Shown: piece after piece, positions 5,863-14,101 of the stretch
How the letters are laid out: every line of letters begins with the position of its first letter
How positions within the stretch are numbered: position 1 is the stretch's first letter
From: Dehalococcoidia bacterium
GTDB lineage: Bacteria; Chloroflexota; Dehalococcoidia; UBA2979
NCBI GenBank assembly: GCA_023228765.1
Contig: JALOAM010000078.1
Span: forward strand, 1 to 14,101
DNA length: 14,101 bases
Direction of reading: 5' to 3'
The notes under the pieces: generated by a model
Databases searched by the model: none
What the model was told of the DNA's origin: nothing
Seen by the model: the letters and a program-made list of their open reading frames with translations, nothing else
Translations under genes and position numbers: made by a program

Positions 5863-8258
5863 TGGCGACCGCCCCGACGTTCGAGCAGCTCCTCGCCCGC
5901 CCCTCGCAGGCCGAGCCGCGCGAGGTGGAGCCGGAACGCGCCTGGCGCTCATGGGAGTCCTGGGTCACCTTCGGCCTCGTCCTGTTCGTCCAACTGCCCG
6001 TGGTCGGTTCGCTTCAGTCCTCCGAGTGGGTGGACGAGATGCCGAACCTCATGTTCCCGGCGCTCGCCGGCCTCTTGCTCGCGTGGACGCTCGGGCACAG
6101 CCGCCTCCGAGGGCTAACGGCCGCGGGCATCGGCGCCCTGACGGGTGTGGTGCTGGTCACCGCGCTGGTCATGCAGACCATGGAACTCGCGGACCCGACC
6201 TCCTCGGGCCTGTCGGGACGCTGGAGCGAGTTCCGGCTCCGGCTGCTGGAGTGGTTCCGCGCGCTCCTCGGCGAGGGCATCTCTGCCGACCCGCTGCCGT
6301 TCGTGGTGATGCTCGTCGCGGCCGTGTTCCTCGTCGGGTTCTTGTCGACGTGGGCGGTGGTGCGCTGGCGGAACCCGTGGGTGGCGCTGATCCCGGGCGG
6401 GTTCGTGCTGCTGACCAACATCTCCTACCTGCCGGGGCAGCCCTCGTTCCAGTTCGTGTTCTTCCTGATCGCCGCGATCCTGCTGGTCGCCCGGCTCACG
6501 TTCCTGCAGTCCGTCACCGTGTGGCGCAGCCAGGGCGTCGAGCCGCGCGAGGGCATGTCGATCGAGGTGCTGCTCGTCGGAGGCGCCGTCGCGGCAGCGT
6601 TGATCACGGCGGCATGGCTGATCCCCACCGCCAACAACTTCGGCCCCGCCGCTGACCTCTGGGGCCGCGCCTTCTCGCCGATCTCGGACCGGGTCGACGT
6701 GATCGGCCGGGTGTTCATCGGCGTCGGGTCGAAGAAACCGATCCCGATCCACGCGATGGACGCCGTCCTCCCCCTCCAGGGGAAGATCGGCCTCGACCGG
6801 GACGTGCTGTACGAGGTCATCGCGCCCGGCGAGATGAACATCCGCGGCGCCGTGTACGACGAGTACACCGGCGCCGGGTGGCGTGTCTCGGAGGCGTCCG
6901 CCGTGCCGCTCGTCGGCACCACCATCGAGGCGGCGCAGCTCGGGACGCCATCCAGCCGCGCACAGGTCCGCGAGGCGGTGCGGGTGGACATCACCGTCGT
7001 GGACGACACCGCGCCGGGGAACATCCTCCTGAGCGCCGGCGACCCGATCGCGAGCGACCAGGACGCGGACCTCATCGTGGACGCCGCGGGCGGGCCGCTG
7101 CAGCTGCGTCCCGACTCCAGGATGCGCGACGGCGACACCTACTCCACCGTCGGGACGCGCTCGGTCGCCGCGATCGAGACGCTCGGCGAGGCCGGACACG
7201 GCTACCCCGCCGACATCCTCGGCCGCTACCTCGCGCTGCCGGACGACCTCCCGCCGGACGTGCGCGAGCTCGCCCTGAACGTGGCCGGCAGCGCCCAGCA
7301 CCCGTACGAGGCGGCCCGGCTGGTGGAGGAGTACCTGCGCCAGAACTATACGTTCACCTACGACATCCCTGCCCCTCCACCGGGCCGCGACGCCGTCGCC
7401 CACTTCCTGTTCGAGTCCCGCGCCGGGTACTTCGACCTCTACGCCTCCTCGATGGCGGTCATGCTCCGCACGATCGGGATCCCCAGCCGCGTGGCCGTGG
7501 GGTTCGCCCTCGACGCCTCCGACTTCGACGCGGCGACCAAGTCCTACCGCATCAGCGAGGAGGAGGCGTGGACGTGGCCGGAGGTCTACTTCCCCGGCTT
7601 CGGCTGGGTGGAGTTCAACCCCACCCCCAGCCGTGACGTCCTGGTCCGCCCGGGCGACGACAGCGAGGCGCGCGCCGCCGCCGAGAGCGAGTTCGACGAC
7701 CTGTTCTTCCCGGAGGACGAGCTGTTCGCGGAGCTCACGGGTGACGGCACCCCCGCCAACCTGGACTTCGCCACGATCGAGGACGGTGAGAACGCCTTCC
7801 TCGCACTGCTCGCGCGGATCATCGGCTGGGCGCTGATCGCCGCGACCGTGCTCCTCGTGGTGCTGGTGGTCATACGGCTGAGCTGGAACCGCATCTTCCG
7901 AGGGCTGAGTCCCGCCACTCGGCGATGGGCGAAGGTGCAGCTGTTCGCGCGCCTTGCGGGCCTCACCGCCGCGCCGGATCGGACCGCCGTCGAGACGGCC
8001 GAGGACCTCGGGCCGCGGTTGCGCTCGCCGCAGGCCGCGGACGCCACGGTCGCCCTCGCGCAGTCGTACACGCGCGCCCGGTACGGCCGTGCGGAGGGCG
8101 TCACCGAGAGCGATGAGGAGACCGCACGCCTCGAGGGCGAGTACCGGCGCGTGCGGGGGGCGCTCGTGCGGATGGCCCTCCAGCGACTCACTCGCCTCGG
8201 GCGGGTGCAGGGTGGGCCGCTAGCGCGGCGGGACGCCGCCGCCGGAGCTACTCGGTAG
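5862..8258 (+). CDS. Eight-helix transglutaminase-fold/DUF4129 membrane protein lacking the catalytic triad
   Basis: 798 residues with the architecture of TgpA-like proteins. Seven N-terminal helices lie near 33-50, 62-78, 87-106, 144-167, 171-187, 195-213 and 233-254. A large extracytoplasmic region (255-650) follows, then one helix (about 651-672) and a cytoplasmic DUF4129-like tail ending its core in Y-T-R-A-R-Y-G-R (736-743). Positive charges between helices agree with N-terminus inside. The transglutaminase-like core is about 478-590: G-Y-F-D-L-Y-A-S-S-M (522-531), L-R-T-I-G-I-P-S-R-V-A-V-G-F (535-548), W-P-E-V-Y-F-P-G-F-G-W-V-E-F-N-P-T (572-588). The expected Cys, His and Asp positions read F524, W570 and N586 by motif alignment, so protease or transglutaminase chemistry seems lost while the fold is kept. 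A structural or binding role with MoxR/DUF58 is inference. The last 39 nt overlap the convergent VWA-TPR gene. Confidence 0.92.
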   Translation: MATAPTFEQLLARPSQAEPREVEPERAWRSWESWVTFGLVLFVQLPVVGSLQSSEWVDEMPNLMFPALAGLLLAWTLGHSRLRGLTAAGIGALTGVVLVTALVMQTMELADPTSSGLSGRWSEFRLRLLEWFRALLGEGISADPLPFVVMLVAAVFLVGFLSTWAVVRWRNPWVALIPGGFVLLTNISYLPGQPSFQFVFFLIAAILLVARLTFLQSVTVWRSQGVEPREGMSIEVLLVGGAVAAALITAAWLIPTANNFGPAADLWGRAFSPISDRVDVIGRVFIGVGSKKPIPIHAMDAVLPLQGKIGLDRDVLYEVIAPGEMNIRGAVYDEYTGAGWRVSEASAVPLVGTTIEAAQLGTPSSRAQVREAVRVDITVVDDTAPGNILLSAGDPIASDQDADLIVDAAGGPLQLRPDSRMRDGDTYSTVGTRSVAAIETLGEAGHGYPADILGRYLALPDDLPPDVRELALNVAGSAQHPYEAARLVEEYLRQNYTFTYDIPAPPPGRDAVAHFLFESRAGYFDLYASSMAVMLRTIGIPSRVAVGFALDASDFDAATKSYRISEEEAWTWPEVYFPGFGWVEFNPTPSRDVLVRPGDDSEARAAAESEFDDLFFPEDELFAELTGDGTPANLDFATIEDGENAFLALLARIIGWALIAATVLLVVLVVIRLSWNRIFRGLSPATRRWAKVQLFARLAGLTAAPDRTAVETAEDLGPRLRSPQAADATVALAQSYTRARYGRAEGVTESDEETARLEGEYRRVRGALVRMALQRLTRLGRVQGGPLARRDAAAGATR

Positions 8259-10058
8259 CGGGTTCAGCTCATTCGCCCGCTGCGAGAGTTCCAGGATCCG
8301 CATCGCCTCCTCCAGCGTGACCTCCGGCCCCAGCTCGCCGAGCGCCTGCTCGAGGGCGCTCTGAGCCTCCTCCAGCGTCGTGATGCCCTCGCCGCTGGGA
8401 GCGCCGCCCTCGCCTCCGGTGCCGGTGCCGGGACTGCCGGGCTGCTCGCTCGGTGAGCCGGCGGGCTCCTCGCCCTGGCCGGGCTGGTCGGAGGGGTCGC
8501 CTTCGCCCTCCGCCGTTCCCTCGCCGGGCTCACCGCCGCCGTCCTGGGGGTTGCCCTCACCCTCGCCGTCGTCGCCGCTGCCGGGATCCGGTGGGGGCGC
8601 CTCGGGTGGTTCGGTCGGCGCCATCAGTCGCAGCACCAGCTCCAGGTTGGCCTTCGCGTCCTGATCGCTGGGATCGATGCGGAGCGCCGCCTGGTAAGCG
8701 TCGCGCGCGGCGACGAGGTCCGCCGCGCGGAAGTGCGTGTTGCCGAGCGTGTACAGCGCGAGGGCGGATGTGGCGCCCTCGCCGGCCTCTTCCGCGAAGA
8801 CGCGCGCTTGCTCCGCTGACGCGATCGCCTCCTCGACGCGCCCCAGCTCGTGGAGGGCGTTCGCGATGTTGTAGTTGACCGCGGCGTCCTGTGGCACCGA
8901 CTCCGCCGCCTGCCGGTACTCGGCGAGCGCCTCCTCGAAGCGGTCGGCCTCGTACGCGTCGTTGCCCGCGCGGACGTGCTGCCACGCCGCCGTCCCGCAC
9001 CCCGCCACGATGAGCCCCGCGAGGACGGCAAGCGCGGCGGAGATGACCCCACCGCGCAGGCGCGGCAGGCGGGTCGCGGCGCCCTCGCCCAGCATCGCGA
9101 CGAGCAGCAGGAGGGCAGCTGCACCGCCCGCGAACCACGCGTACCGCTCGACGGGTTCGCGCTGCTCGCCCTCGCCGAACTGCGTCTGCTGGAGACGCCG
9201 GAACTCCACGGCGAGGCCGGGGATGCGCTCGCTCGTGCGGAAGGACGCGCCGGTCTGCTCCGCGATCGCGTCGAGGACCTCGGGCTGCGCGACGCTGACA
9301 TCGGTGCCGCCGCTGTCCTCGGGCAACGCGGTGGGGTTCGAGGTGCCTGCGAACACCGTGTAGATGCGGATGCCGCGGCGCTCGGCGAAGTCGATCGCCT
9401 CCTGGTAGCCGCCCTGACCATCCTCCGAGGTCGCGTCCGCAGACAGGTCCTCGCCGTCCGAGACCAGGAGCACGGCCTGCGTGCGGGCAGCGTCCTCGAC
9501 GTCCAGCAGCCGGAACGCCTCCGCGAGGGCGCCGCGGAAGTTGGTGCCGGGCTCGACCAGCGGGGCCTCCACCTGGGCGCGCGTGATCAGAGACGAGACG
9601 ACCGGCAGGTCCACGGTCAGGGGCGCCCTCGCGAAGGCGTCGCCCGCGAAGACGACGAGGCCGACGCGGTTCCCCGTCATGTGCGTGAGCATTTCGGCCA
9701 GCCCGGCGGCAGCGGCCCGTGCCCGGCTCGGCGGTACGTCCTCCGCCTCCATCGAGCGCGACACGTCGAGGGCGACGATGACGTCGATGCCCCGCTGCGT
9801 GAGCGCCTGGTCGTCCTCGCCCCACTGCGGGCGGGCGGCGGCGACCACGGCGAGGACCGCCGAGATGACGACCAGCAGCCCGATGATCGCCCGCAGGCGC
9901 CGGCTCCGCGGTACGCGCAGCCCCGGCGGTCCGCCGAGGACCTCGGACGCCGCGCGACGCCGGCGCGTCGCGTAGGCGAGGGCGACGAGGGCGACCAGCG
10001 GGATCACCAGCCCGGCGAGGAGCCACGGCGCGCCGAAGGTGAGGCTCATGCCGCTCAT
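8220..10058 (-). CDS. BatB-like VWA protein fused to BatC-like TPR domain
   Basis: 612 residues. Two helices (about 10-30 and 57-75) precede a VWA domain (91-290) with an intact MIDAS: D98-x-S100-x-S102, T172 in E-P-G-T-N, and D201 in S-D-G-E-D. Helix 3 is about 306-324 and helix 4 about 335-352. The second part starts with helix 4, which ends in V-A-G-C (Cys354) like a lipoprotein signal. Three TPR units follow (about 359-392, 393-426, 431-464), then a Gly/Pro/Glu/Ser linker (480-557) and a conserved-looking helical tail (560-598). Charges place both VWA and TPR outside the cytoplasm. BatB and BatC are usually separate genes. The start at 10058 overlaps the BatA-like stop (atga) and has GGAGG 5 nt upstream; the more upstream in-frame starts lie inside the previous gene. 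It is the last gene of the operon. Confidence 0.93.
   Translation of the reverse strand: MSGMSLTFGAPWLLAGLVIPLVALVALAYATRRRRAASEVLGGPPGLRVPRSRRLRAIIGLLVVISAVLAVVAAARPQWGEDDQALTQRGIDVIVALDVSRSMEAEDVPPSRARAAAAGLAEMLTHMTGNRVGLVVFAGDAFARAPLTVDLPVVSSLITRAQVEAPLVEPGTNFRGALAEAFRLLDVEDAARTQAVLLVSDGEDLSADATSEDGQGGYQEAIDFAERRGIRIYTVFAGTSNPTALPEDSGGTDVSVAQPEVLDAIAEQTGASFRTSERIPGLAVEFRRLQQTQFGEGEQREPVERYAWFAGGAAALLLLVAMLGEGAATRLPRLRGGVISAALAVLAGLIVAGCGTAAWQHVRAGNDAYEADRFEEALAEYRQAAESVPQDAAVNYNIANALHELGRVEEAIASAEQARVFAEEAGEGATSALALYTLGNTHFRAADLVAARDAYQAALRIDPSDQDAKANLELVLRLMAPTEPPEAPPPDPGSGDDGEGEGNPQDGGGEPGEGTAEGEGDPSDQPGQGEEPAGSPSEQPGSPGTGTGGEGGAPSGEGITTLEEAQSALEQALGELGPEVTLEEAMRILELSQRANELNPLPSSSGGGVPPR
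8225..8259. terminator. Two adjacent hairpins in the convergent gene overlap (possible bidirectional terminator)
   Basis: 8225-8239 is gcggcg-gga-cgccgc (6-bp all-GC stem, 3-nt loop). 8247-8259 is gctac-tcg-gtagc (5-bp stem) and contains the plus-strand stop codon. They lie at the meeting point of two long convergent operons, where a terminator is expected. Neither has a T-tract on either strand, so canonical intrinsic termination is not supported; pausing or non-canonical termination is possible. Confidence 0.3.
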
Positions 10059-11011
10059 GGCTGCCTCCGGAGCCACGTGGAGCGCAGGCCCACGTCCACC
10101 AGCACCAGTCCCGCCGCGGCGAACGCGAGCCACGGCCCGTACTCGCGCCACGCGATGAACTCGCGCTCGCCGACCCGCGACCGTTCGAGCGCGCCGATCT
10201 CGGCGTACGCCGCCTCGAGCTCCTCGGGCGTACGGGCGTCGAAGAAGGCGCCTCCCGTGAGGCCGGCCATCTCCTCCATCGCCGGGACGTCGATGTCCCG
10301 CGAGCCCGGCCCCGTGAGGCCGATGGTGTAGAGCCGCACATCGAGGGCCTCCGCCACGCGGGCGGCGGCGAACGGCTCGATCTCGCCGGCGTTGTTCTCG
10401 CCATCGGTCAGCAGCACGACGACACGGCTGCGCGCCTGCGAGTCCTCGAGCAGCGTCAGCCCCTCCGCGATCCCGAGGCCGATCGCGGTGCCGTCCTCGA
10501 TCAGCCCGGGGCCCAGGTCCTCGATGCGCCGCTGGATCGCCTGGACGTCGTTGGTGAGCGGCGAGAGCGTGAGCGCGCGCGACTGGAACGCGACGAGGCC
10601 GAGGCGGTCGCCCTCCAGCGTCTCCGCGAACTCATCCAGGACGCGGCGCGCCGCCTGCAACCTCGACTCGTCCTCGCTCGCCGCCTGCGACATCGAGGAG
10701 GACACGTCCACCACCGCGACGATGTCGATCCCCTCCTCCGGCAGCGTGGTCAGCGCCAGCCCCTCCCGAGGACGCGCCGCCGCGAGGAGCAGCAGGAGGA
10801 TCGCCAGCGCGCGAAGGACGTCGGGAAGCCGCCGCAGCCTCGTGCGGACCGTGGGACGCGCGGCCGCGGCGAGCGGGCCGGTGTCCGCCACCACGGCCGC
10901 CGGCCGCTGCTGCATGAACTGCGCGCCGAGGATCCCGAGCGCGGGCACCAGTGCCAGCAGCACCAGCGGTGCGCCGAACTCGATCCCAGAGCCGACGACA
11001 TCGAAGGTCAC
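10055..11011 (-). CDS. BatA-like VWA-domain membrane protein
   Basis: 318 residues, the normal BatA length. Helices lie at about 14-31 and 64-80, the VWA domain at 94-275, and a last helix at 291-309. The MIDAS is complete: D102-V-S104-S-S106, T175 in E-D-G-T-A-I-G, and D203 in T-D-G-E-N. The Arg-rich stretch between helices 1 and 2 and the basic C-terminus put the VWA domain outside the cytoplasm. The start is GTG at 11011, which overlaps the stop of the upstream BatD-like gene (gtga, 11008-11011) and has only a weak purine-rich site ahead, so translation probably depends on coupling. Together with the next gene it gives two VWA proteins, which in Bat systems are presumed partners in a membrane complex. 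The ligand is unknown; aerotolerance and envelope-stress roles proposed for Bat genes elsewhere are not established here. Confidence 0.93.
   Translation of the reverse strand: MTFDVVGSGIEFGAPLVLLALVPALGILGAQFMQQRPAAVVADTGPLAAAARPTVRTRLRRLPDVLRALAILLLLLAAARPREGLALTTLPEEGIDIVAVVDVSSSMSQAASEDESRLQAARRVLDEFAETLEGDRLGLVAFQSRALTLSPLTNDVQAIQRRIEDLGPGLIEDGTAIGLGIAEGLTLLEDSQARSRVVVLLTDGENNAGEIEPFAAARVAEALDVRLYTIGLTGPGSRDIDVPAMEEMAGLTGGAFFDARTPEELEAAYAEIGALERSRVGEREFIAWREYGPWLAFAAAGLVLVDVGLRSTWLRRQP
10064..10068 (-). promoter_or_regulatory. Shine-Dalgarno that fixes the VWA-TPR start at 10058
   Basis: The minus strand reads GGAGG, 5 nt before the ATG. It lies within the last codons of the BatA-like gene, so the two genes are translationally coupled through an atga overlap (10055-10058). 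A second ATG three codons further in (10049) has no better site. Confidence 0.8.
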
Positions 11012-11985
11012 GAGGCCACCGCCTCATCTCGATCGGGGTCGAGCTCCTCGGGCGCAACTTCGGGACGGGGGCGGGAGAGCTCGATGATCTCGAACGCGAC
11101 GGTGAGATCGTGGTCGGCGGAGGCGGGGTCCGGGTACTGCCGTGCGTACACGGCGCGGTCGCACCGGTCCAGGAGTCCGCTGACCAGCCGCGCCTGCCAG
11201 CGGTCGACCCCGTGCGATGTCATGCGCGCCTCGAGCTCGGTGGAGGTGAGCGCGGTCGCGTTGAACCCGAACCGCTCCCCGAGGTACTCGCGCACCACTG
11301 CCGCGATCGTGCCGTAGAAGCGCTGGAACTCCGCCTCGTCCGCCAGATCCGCATGCTGCACCCCAGCCAGCCGCGCTCGCGCCGCGCGCTCGGCGAGGTC
11401 GAGCGGTTCGCCCTCGGGCTCCGGTTCGCGCCGCCGCAGCCGTCGCACGCCGAGCACCCCGAGTCCGAGCAGCACCGCGACACCGAGGGCGATCGCGGCG
11501 GGGACGAGCCAGGCAGGTGGCGCGCCCTCGATGTCGAGTGGGGGCTTCAGTGGGCGCAGCACCTCGTCGCCCGGCTGGCGGACGGAGACCACCGGCACCT
11601 GCGCGCCGGGGGCCTCGAACGCTCCGCTCTCGCCCTCCTCGTCGATCCACCTCACGAGGACGGGCCCGCTCTCCACGGGGCCGAGCGTGAACAGCTGGTA
11701 GCGGAACGTCGTCTCGCTGACCTGCGTCCCGTCCGGCTGCGTCGTGAGCGACGTCTCGCCAGCGTTGAGCACCTCGGCGCCCTCGATGTCGGGGAGGGGC
11801 ACCGTGACGACGACGCTCGCCGGGTGCTCCACGCGCACGCTGAGGACGACGCGATCGCCGATCGTCGCCTCGGACTCTCGGAACGCGACCGTGGCGGTGA
11901 CGCCCTCGGGCGCCTCCTGAGCCGCGAGCAGGGCCGGGGCGAGGGCGAACAACCCGGCGAGGACGGCGACGAGCGCGCGTCTCAT
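11008..11985 (-). CDS. BatD/DUF4381-like single-pass membrane protein
   Basis: 325 residues. A cleavable signal peptide (about 1-22, with A-L-L-A-A-Q at the probable processing site) is followed by a beta-rich extracytoplasmic domain (27-140) that resembles one BatD Ig-like module (E-A-T-I-G-D-R-V-V-L-S-V at 39-50). A helix follows at about 158-180, then a basic stop-transfer R-R-L-R-R-R, and a cytoplasmic region whose F-Y-G-T-I-A-A-V-V-R-E-Y-L (223-235) and A-L-T-S-T-E-L (245-251) match the C-terminal helical part of BatD and DUF4381 proteins. It is shorter than classical BatD, so it looks like a minimal version. The start at 11985 has AGGTG 5 nt upstream, overlapping the stop codon of the DUF58 gene 8 nt away. 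The family call rests on layout and weak motifs. Confidence 0.78.
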   Translation of the reverse strand: MRRALVAVLAGLFALAPALLAAQEAPEGVTATVAFRESEATIGDRVVLSVRVEHPASVVVTVPLPDIEGAEVLNAGETSLTTQPDGTQVSETTFRYQLFTLGPVESGPVLVRWIDEEGESGAFEAPGAQVPVVSVRQPGDEVLRPLKPPLDIEGAPPAWLVPAAIALGVAVLLGLGVLGVRRLRRREPEPEGEPLDLAERAARARLAGVQHADLADEAEFQRFYGTIAAVVREYLGERFGFNATALTSTELEARMTSHGVDRWQARLVSGLLDRCDRAVYARQYPDPASADHDLTVAFEIIELSRPRPEVAPEELDPDRDEAVAS

Positions 11986-11993
11986 GCCATCAC

Positions 11994-12917
<924 letters not shown>

Positions 12918-12926
12918 CAACCGCGC

Positions 12927-13973
12927 CTAGGGGATGCCCACGCCTTCGAGGAGGCGCGTGACAACCTGGTCTGCACTCACGCCCTGCGCCTCGGCCTCGT
13001 AGGTCAGCACCAACCGGTGGCGCAGCACGTCCGGCGCGATCGCCTTCACGTCCTCCGGCGTCACGTAGTCGCGGCCCGCGATGAAGGCGTACGCCTGCGC
13101 GGCCCGCGCGAGGAACACCCCGGCGCGTGGTGACGCTCCGAACTCCACCAGGGGAGCGAGGTCGTCCATGCGGTGGCGCTCCGGCTCGCGGCTCGCCTCC
13201 ACCAGCCGCACGATGTACTCGCGGAGACGGTCGTTCAGGTCCACCTGCTTCACGGCGTCGCGCAGGCGGGCGATCTCCGCGATCGAGATCACTGGCCGCG
13301 GTTCGGCATCCTCGGCGTCGAGCGCCTGCGCGAGGATCGCGCGCTCCTCGTCGCGCTCCGGGTACCCCACCACGATCTTCATCATGAACCGGTCGAGCTG
13401 CGCCTCGGGCAGCGGGTAGGTCCCCTCCTGCTCGATCGGGTTCTGCGTCGCGAGCACCAGGAACGGACTCGGCAGCGGCAACGACTCCCCGCCGATGGAG
13501 ACCGTGCGCTCCTGCATCGCCTCGAGCAGCGCGGACTGCACCTTCGCCGGCGCGCGGTTGATCTCGTCGGCCAGCACGATGTTGGCAAAGACCGGCCCGC
13601 GGCGGACGTGGAAGTCCCCGTCCTGCGGGTTGAAGATCAGCGTCCCCGTCACGTCCGCCGGCAGCAGGTCCGGCGTGAACTGGATCCGCGCGAACGAGCA
13701 CTCGATGGCGCGCGCCAGCGTCGAGACGGTGAGCGTCTTCGCGAGCCCCGGGACGCCCTCGATCAGTGCGTGGTTGTTCGTGAGCAGGGCGATCAGCAGC
13801 CGATCCACCAGCGCGTGCTGCCCGACGATGACGCGCCCCACCTCCGCGCGGATCGCGTCGACCTCGGCGTGCTGGGACTCGTGCTGTTGGGATGCCAGCG
13901 ATCGCTCCGCGCGCCGGGAGGCCTCCAGCGGTTGCGGGTCGGACGACTGTGGGGATTCAGCCGGCTGCGCCAT
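12927..13973 (-). CDS. MoxR-family AAA+ ATPase (second copy)
   Basis: 348 residues, cytoplasmic. A polar Gln/Ser/Glu-rich extension (1-33) precedes the ATPase core. Walker A is G-V-P-G-L-A-K-T (73-80), with the Ala before Lys typical of one MoxR subgroup; Walker B is I-V-L-A-D-E (132-137) and sensor 1 A-T-Q-N-P (175-179). The family stretches F-T-P-D-L-L-P-A-D-V-T-G (99-110) and P-L-P-E-A-Q-L-D-R-F (187-196) are intact. G-A-S-P-R at 279-283 supplies the sensor 2 Arg. It is the first gene of the five-gene Bat-type operon. The start at 13973 is set by GAGG at 13980-13983; the frame stays open to a GTG at 14087, but those 38 residues are not family-like and would use up the promoter region. Confidence 0.95.
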   Translation of the reverse strand: MAQPAESPQSSDPQPLEASRRAERSLASQQHESQHAEVDAIRAEVGRVIVGQHALVDRLLIALLTNNHALIEGVPGLAKTLTVSTLARAIECSFARIQFTPDLLPADVTGTLIFNPQDGDFHVRRGPVFANIVLADEINRAPAKVQSALLEAMQERTVSIGGESLPLPSPFLVLATQNPIEQEGTYPLPEAQLDRFMMKIVVGYPERDEERAILAQALDAEDAEPRPVISIAEIARLRDAVKQVDLNDRLREYIVRLVEASREPERHRMDDLAPLVEFGASPRAGVFLARAAQAYAFIAGRDYVTPEDVKAIAPDVLRHRLVLTYEAEAQGVSADQVVTRLLEGVGIP

Positions 13974-13979
13974 GGCGTA

Positions 13980-13983
13980 CCTC
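13980..13983 (-). promoter_or_regulatory. Shine-Dalgarno that fixes the second MoxR start at 13973
   Basis: The minus strand reads GAGG, 6 nt before the ATG, favouring this start over the GTG at 14087. Confidence 0.65.
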
Positions 13984-14002
13984 GGGTCAGGGTGGTCATC
14001 CG

Positions 14003-14008
14003 AGTGTA
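14003..14008 (-). promoter_or_regulatory. Candidate -10 element of the minus-strand MoxR/Bat operon
   Basis: The minus strand reads TACACT here, followed by CG, the same octamer as in front of the other MoxR operon. Transcription would begin about 20 nt before the start codon. No -35 hexamer at proper spacing is visible, so the call is weak. The rest of 13974-14101 shows no gene. Confidence 0.25.
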
Positions 14009-14101
14009 CCGGAGCGCGCTTCGCCTGGTGGCGACCGGGGTCCGGCCGCGTGTCGACCAGCGGATGCGGGCCAGAGCCCTCTGGCACTCAGCGTCCCGAG
14101 G

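Noticed and set aside
8850..10331. 493-codon open frame on the plus strand opposite the VWA genes
   Set aside because: Antisense shadow across two well-supported VWA proteins; no motif seen.

Overview
This is a very GC-rich bacterial window packed with protein-coding genes. I see no RNA genes, insertion sequences or CRISPR arrays. The protein content suggests a Chloroflexota lineage (Thermomicrobia or Dehalococcoidia relatives): a membrane-tethered LuxR-type protein, a lipoprotein with a Thr/Pro/Ser 'TATPSP' linker before an M23 peptidase, and MoxR-DUF58-transglutaminase-fold and MoxR-DUF58-VWA operons. An actinobacterium is not excluded from sequence alone, so treat the taxonomy as inference.

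Layout. (1) 1-527, minus strand: 5'-complete but 3'-truncated gene for a LuxR-type HTH protein with one membrane helix. (2) 528-776: divergent intergenic region with a strong bulged palindrome (543-580) and a degenerate REP-like inverted repeat (610-656). (3) 777-1778, plus: M23-family peptidase lipoprotein. (4) 1800-3347, minus: FAD-dependent oxidoreductase fused to a C-terminal Rieske domain. (5) 3592-8258, plus: three-gene operon of MoxR AAA+ ATPase, membrane DUF58 protein, and an 8-helix transglutaminase-fold/DUF4129 membrane protein. (6) 8220-13973, minus: five-gene operon, transcribed right to left, of MoxR ATPase, soluble DUF58 protein, BatD/DUF4381-like membrane protein, BatA-like VWA protein, and a BatB-like VWA protein fused to a BatC-like TPR lipoprotein domain.

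The core of the window is two complete but architecturally different MoxR systems arranged tail to tail, with their last genes overlapping by 39 nt. In general, MoxR ATPases are thought to act as chaperone-like remodelers of VWA-domain partners. In each operon the DUF58 protein is the likely cytoplasm-facing partner and the downstream membrane proteins are the extracytoplasmic effectors. Junctions within each operon are overlaps of 1-4 nt or gaps of at most 9 nt, which indicates translational coupling.

The most notable observation is that the transglutaminase-fold protein of the plus operon keeps the fold motifs, but all three expected catalytic positions (Cys, His, Asp) read Phe524, Trp570 and Asn586. 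It therefore looks like a pseudo-transglutaminase. A second is the BatB-BatC fusion, in which an internal membrane helix still ends in a lipobox-like V-A-G-C. A third is the divergent pair of membrane-tethered HTH protein and cell-wall peptidase around a palindrome.
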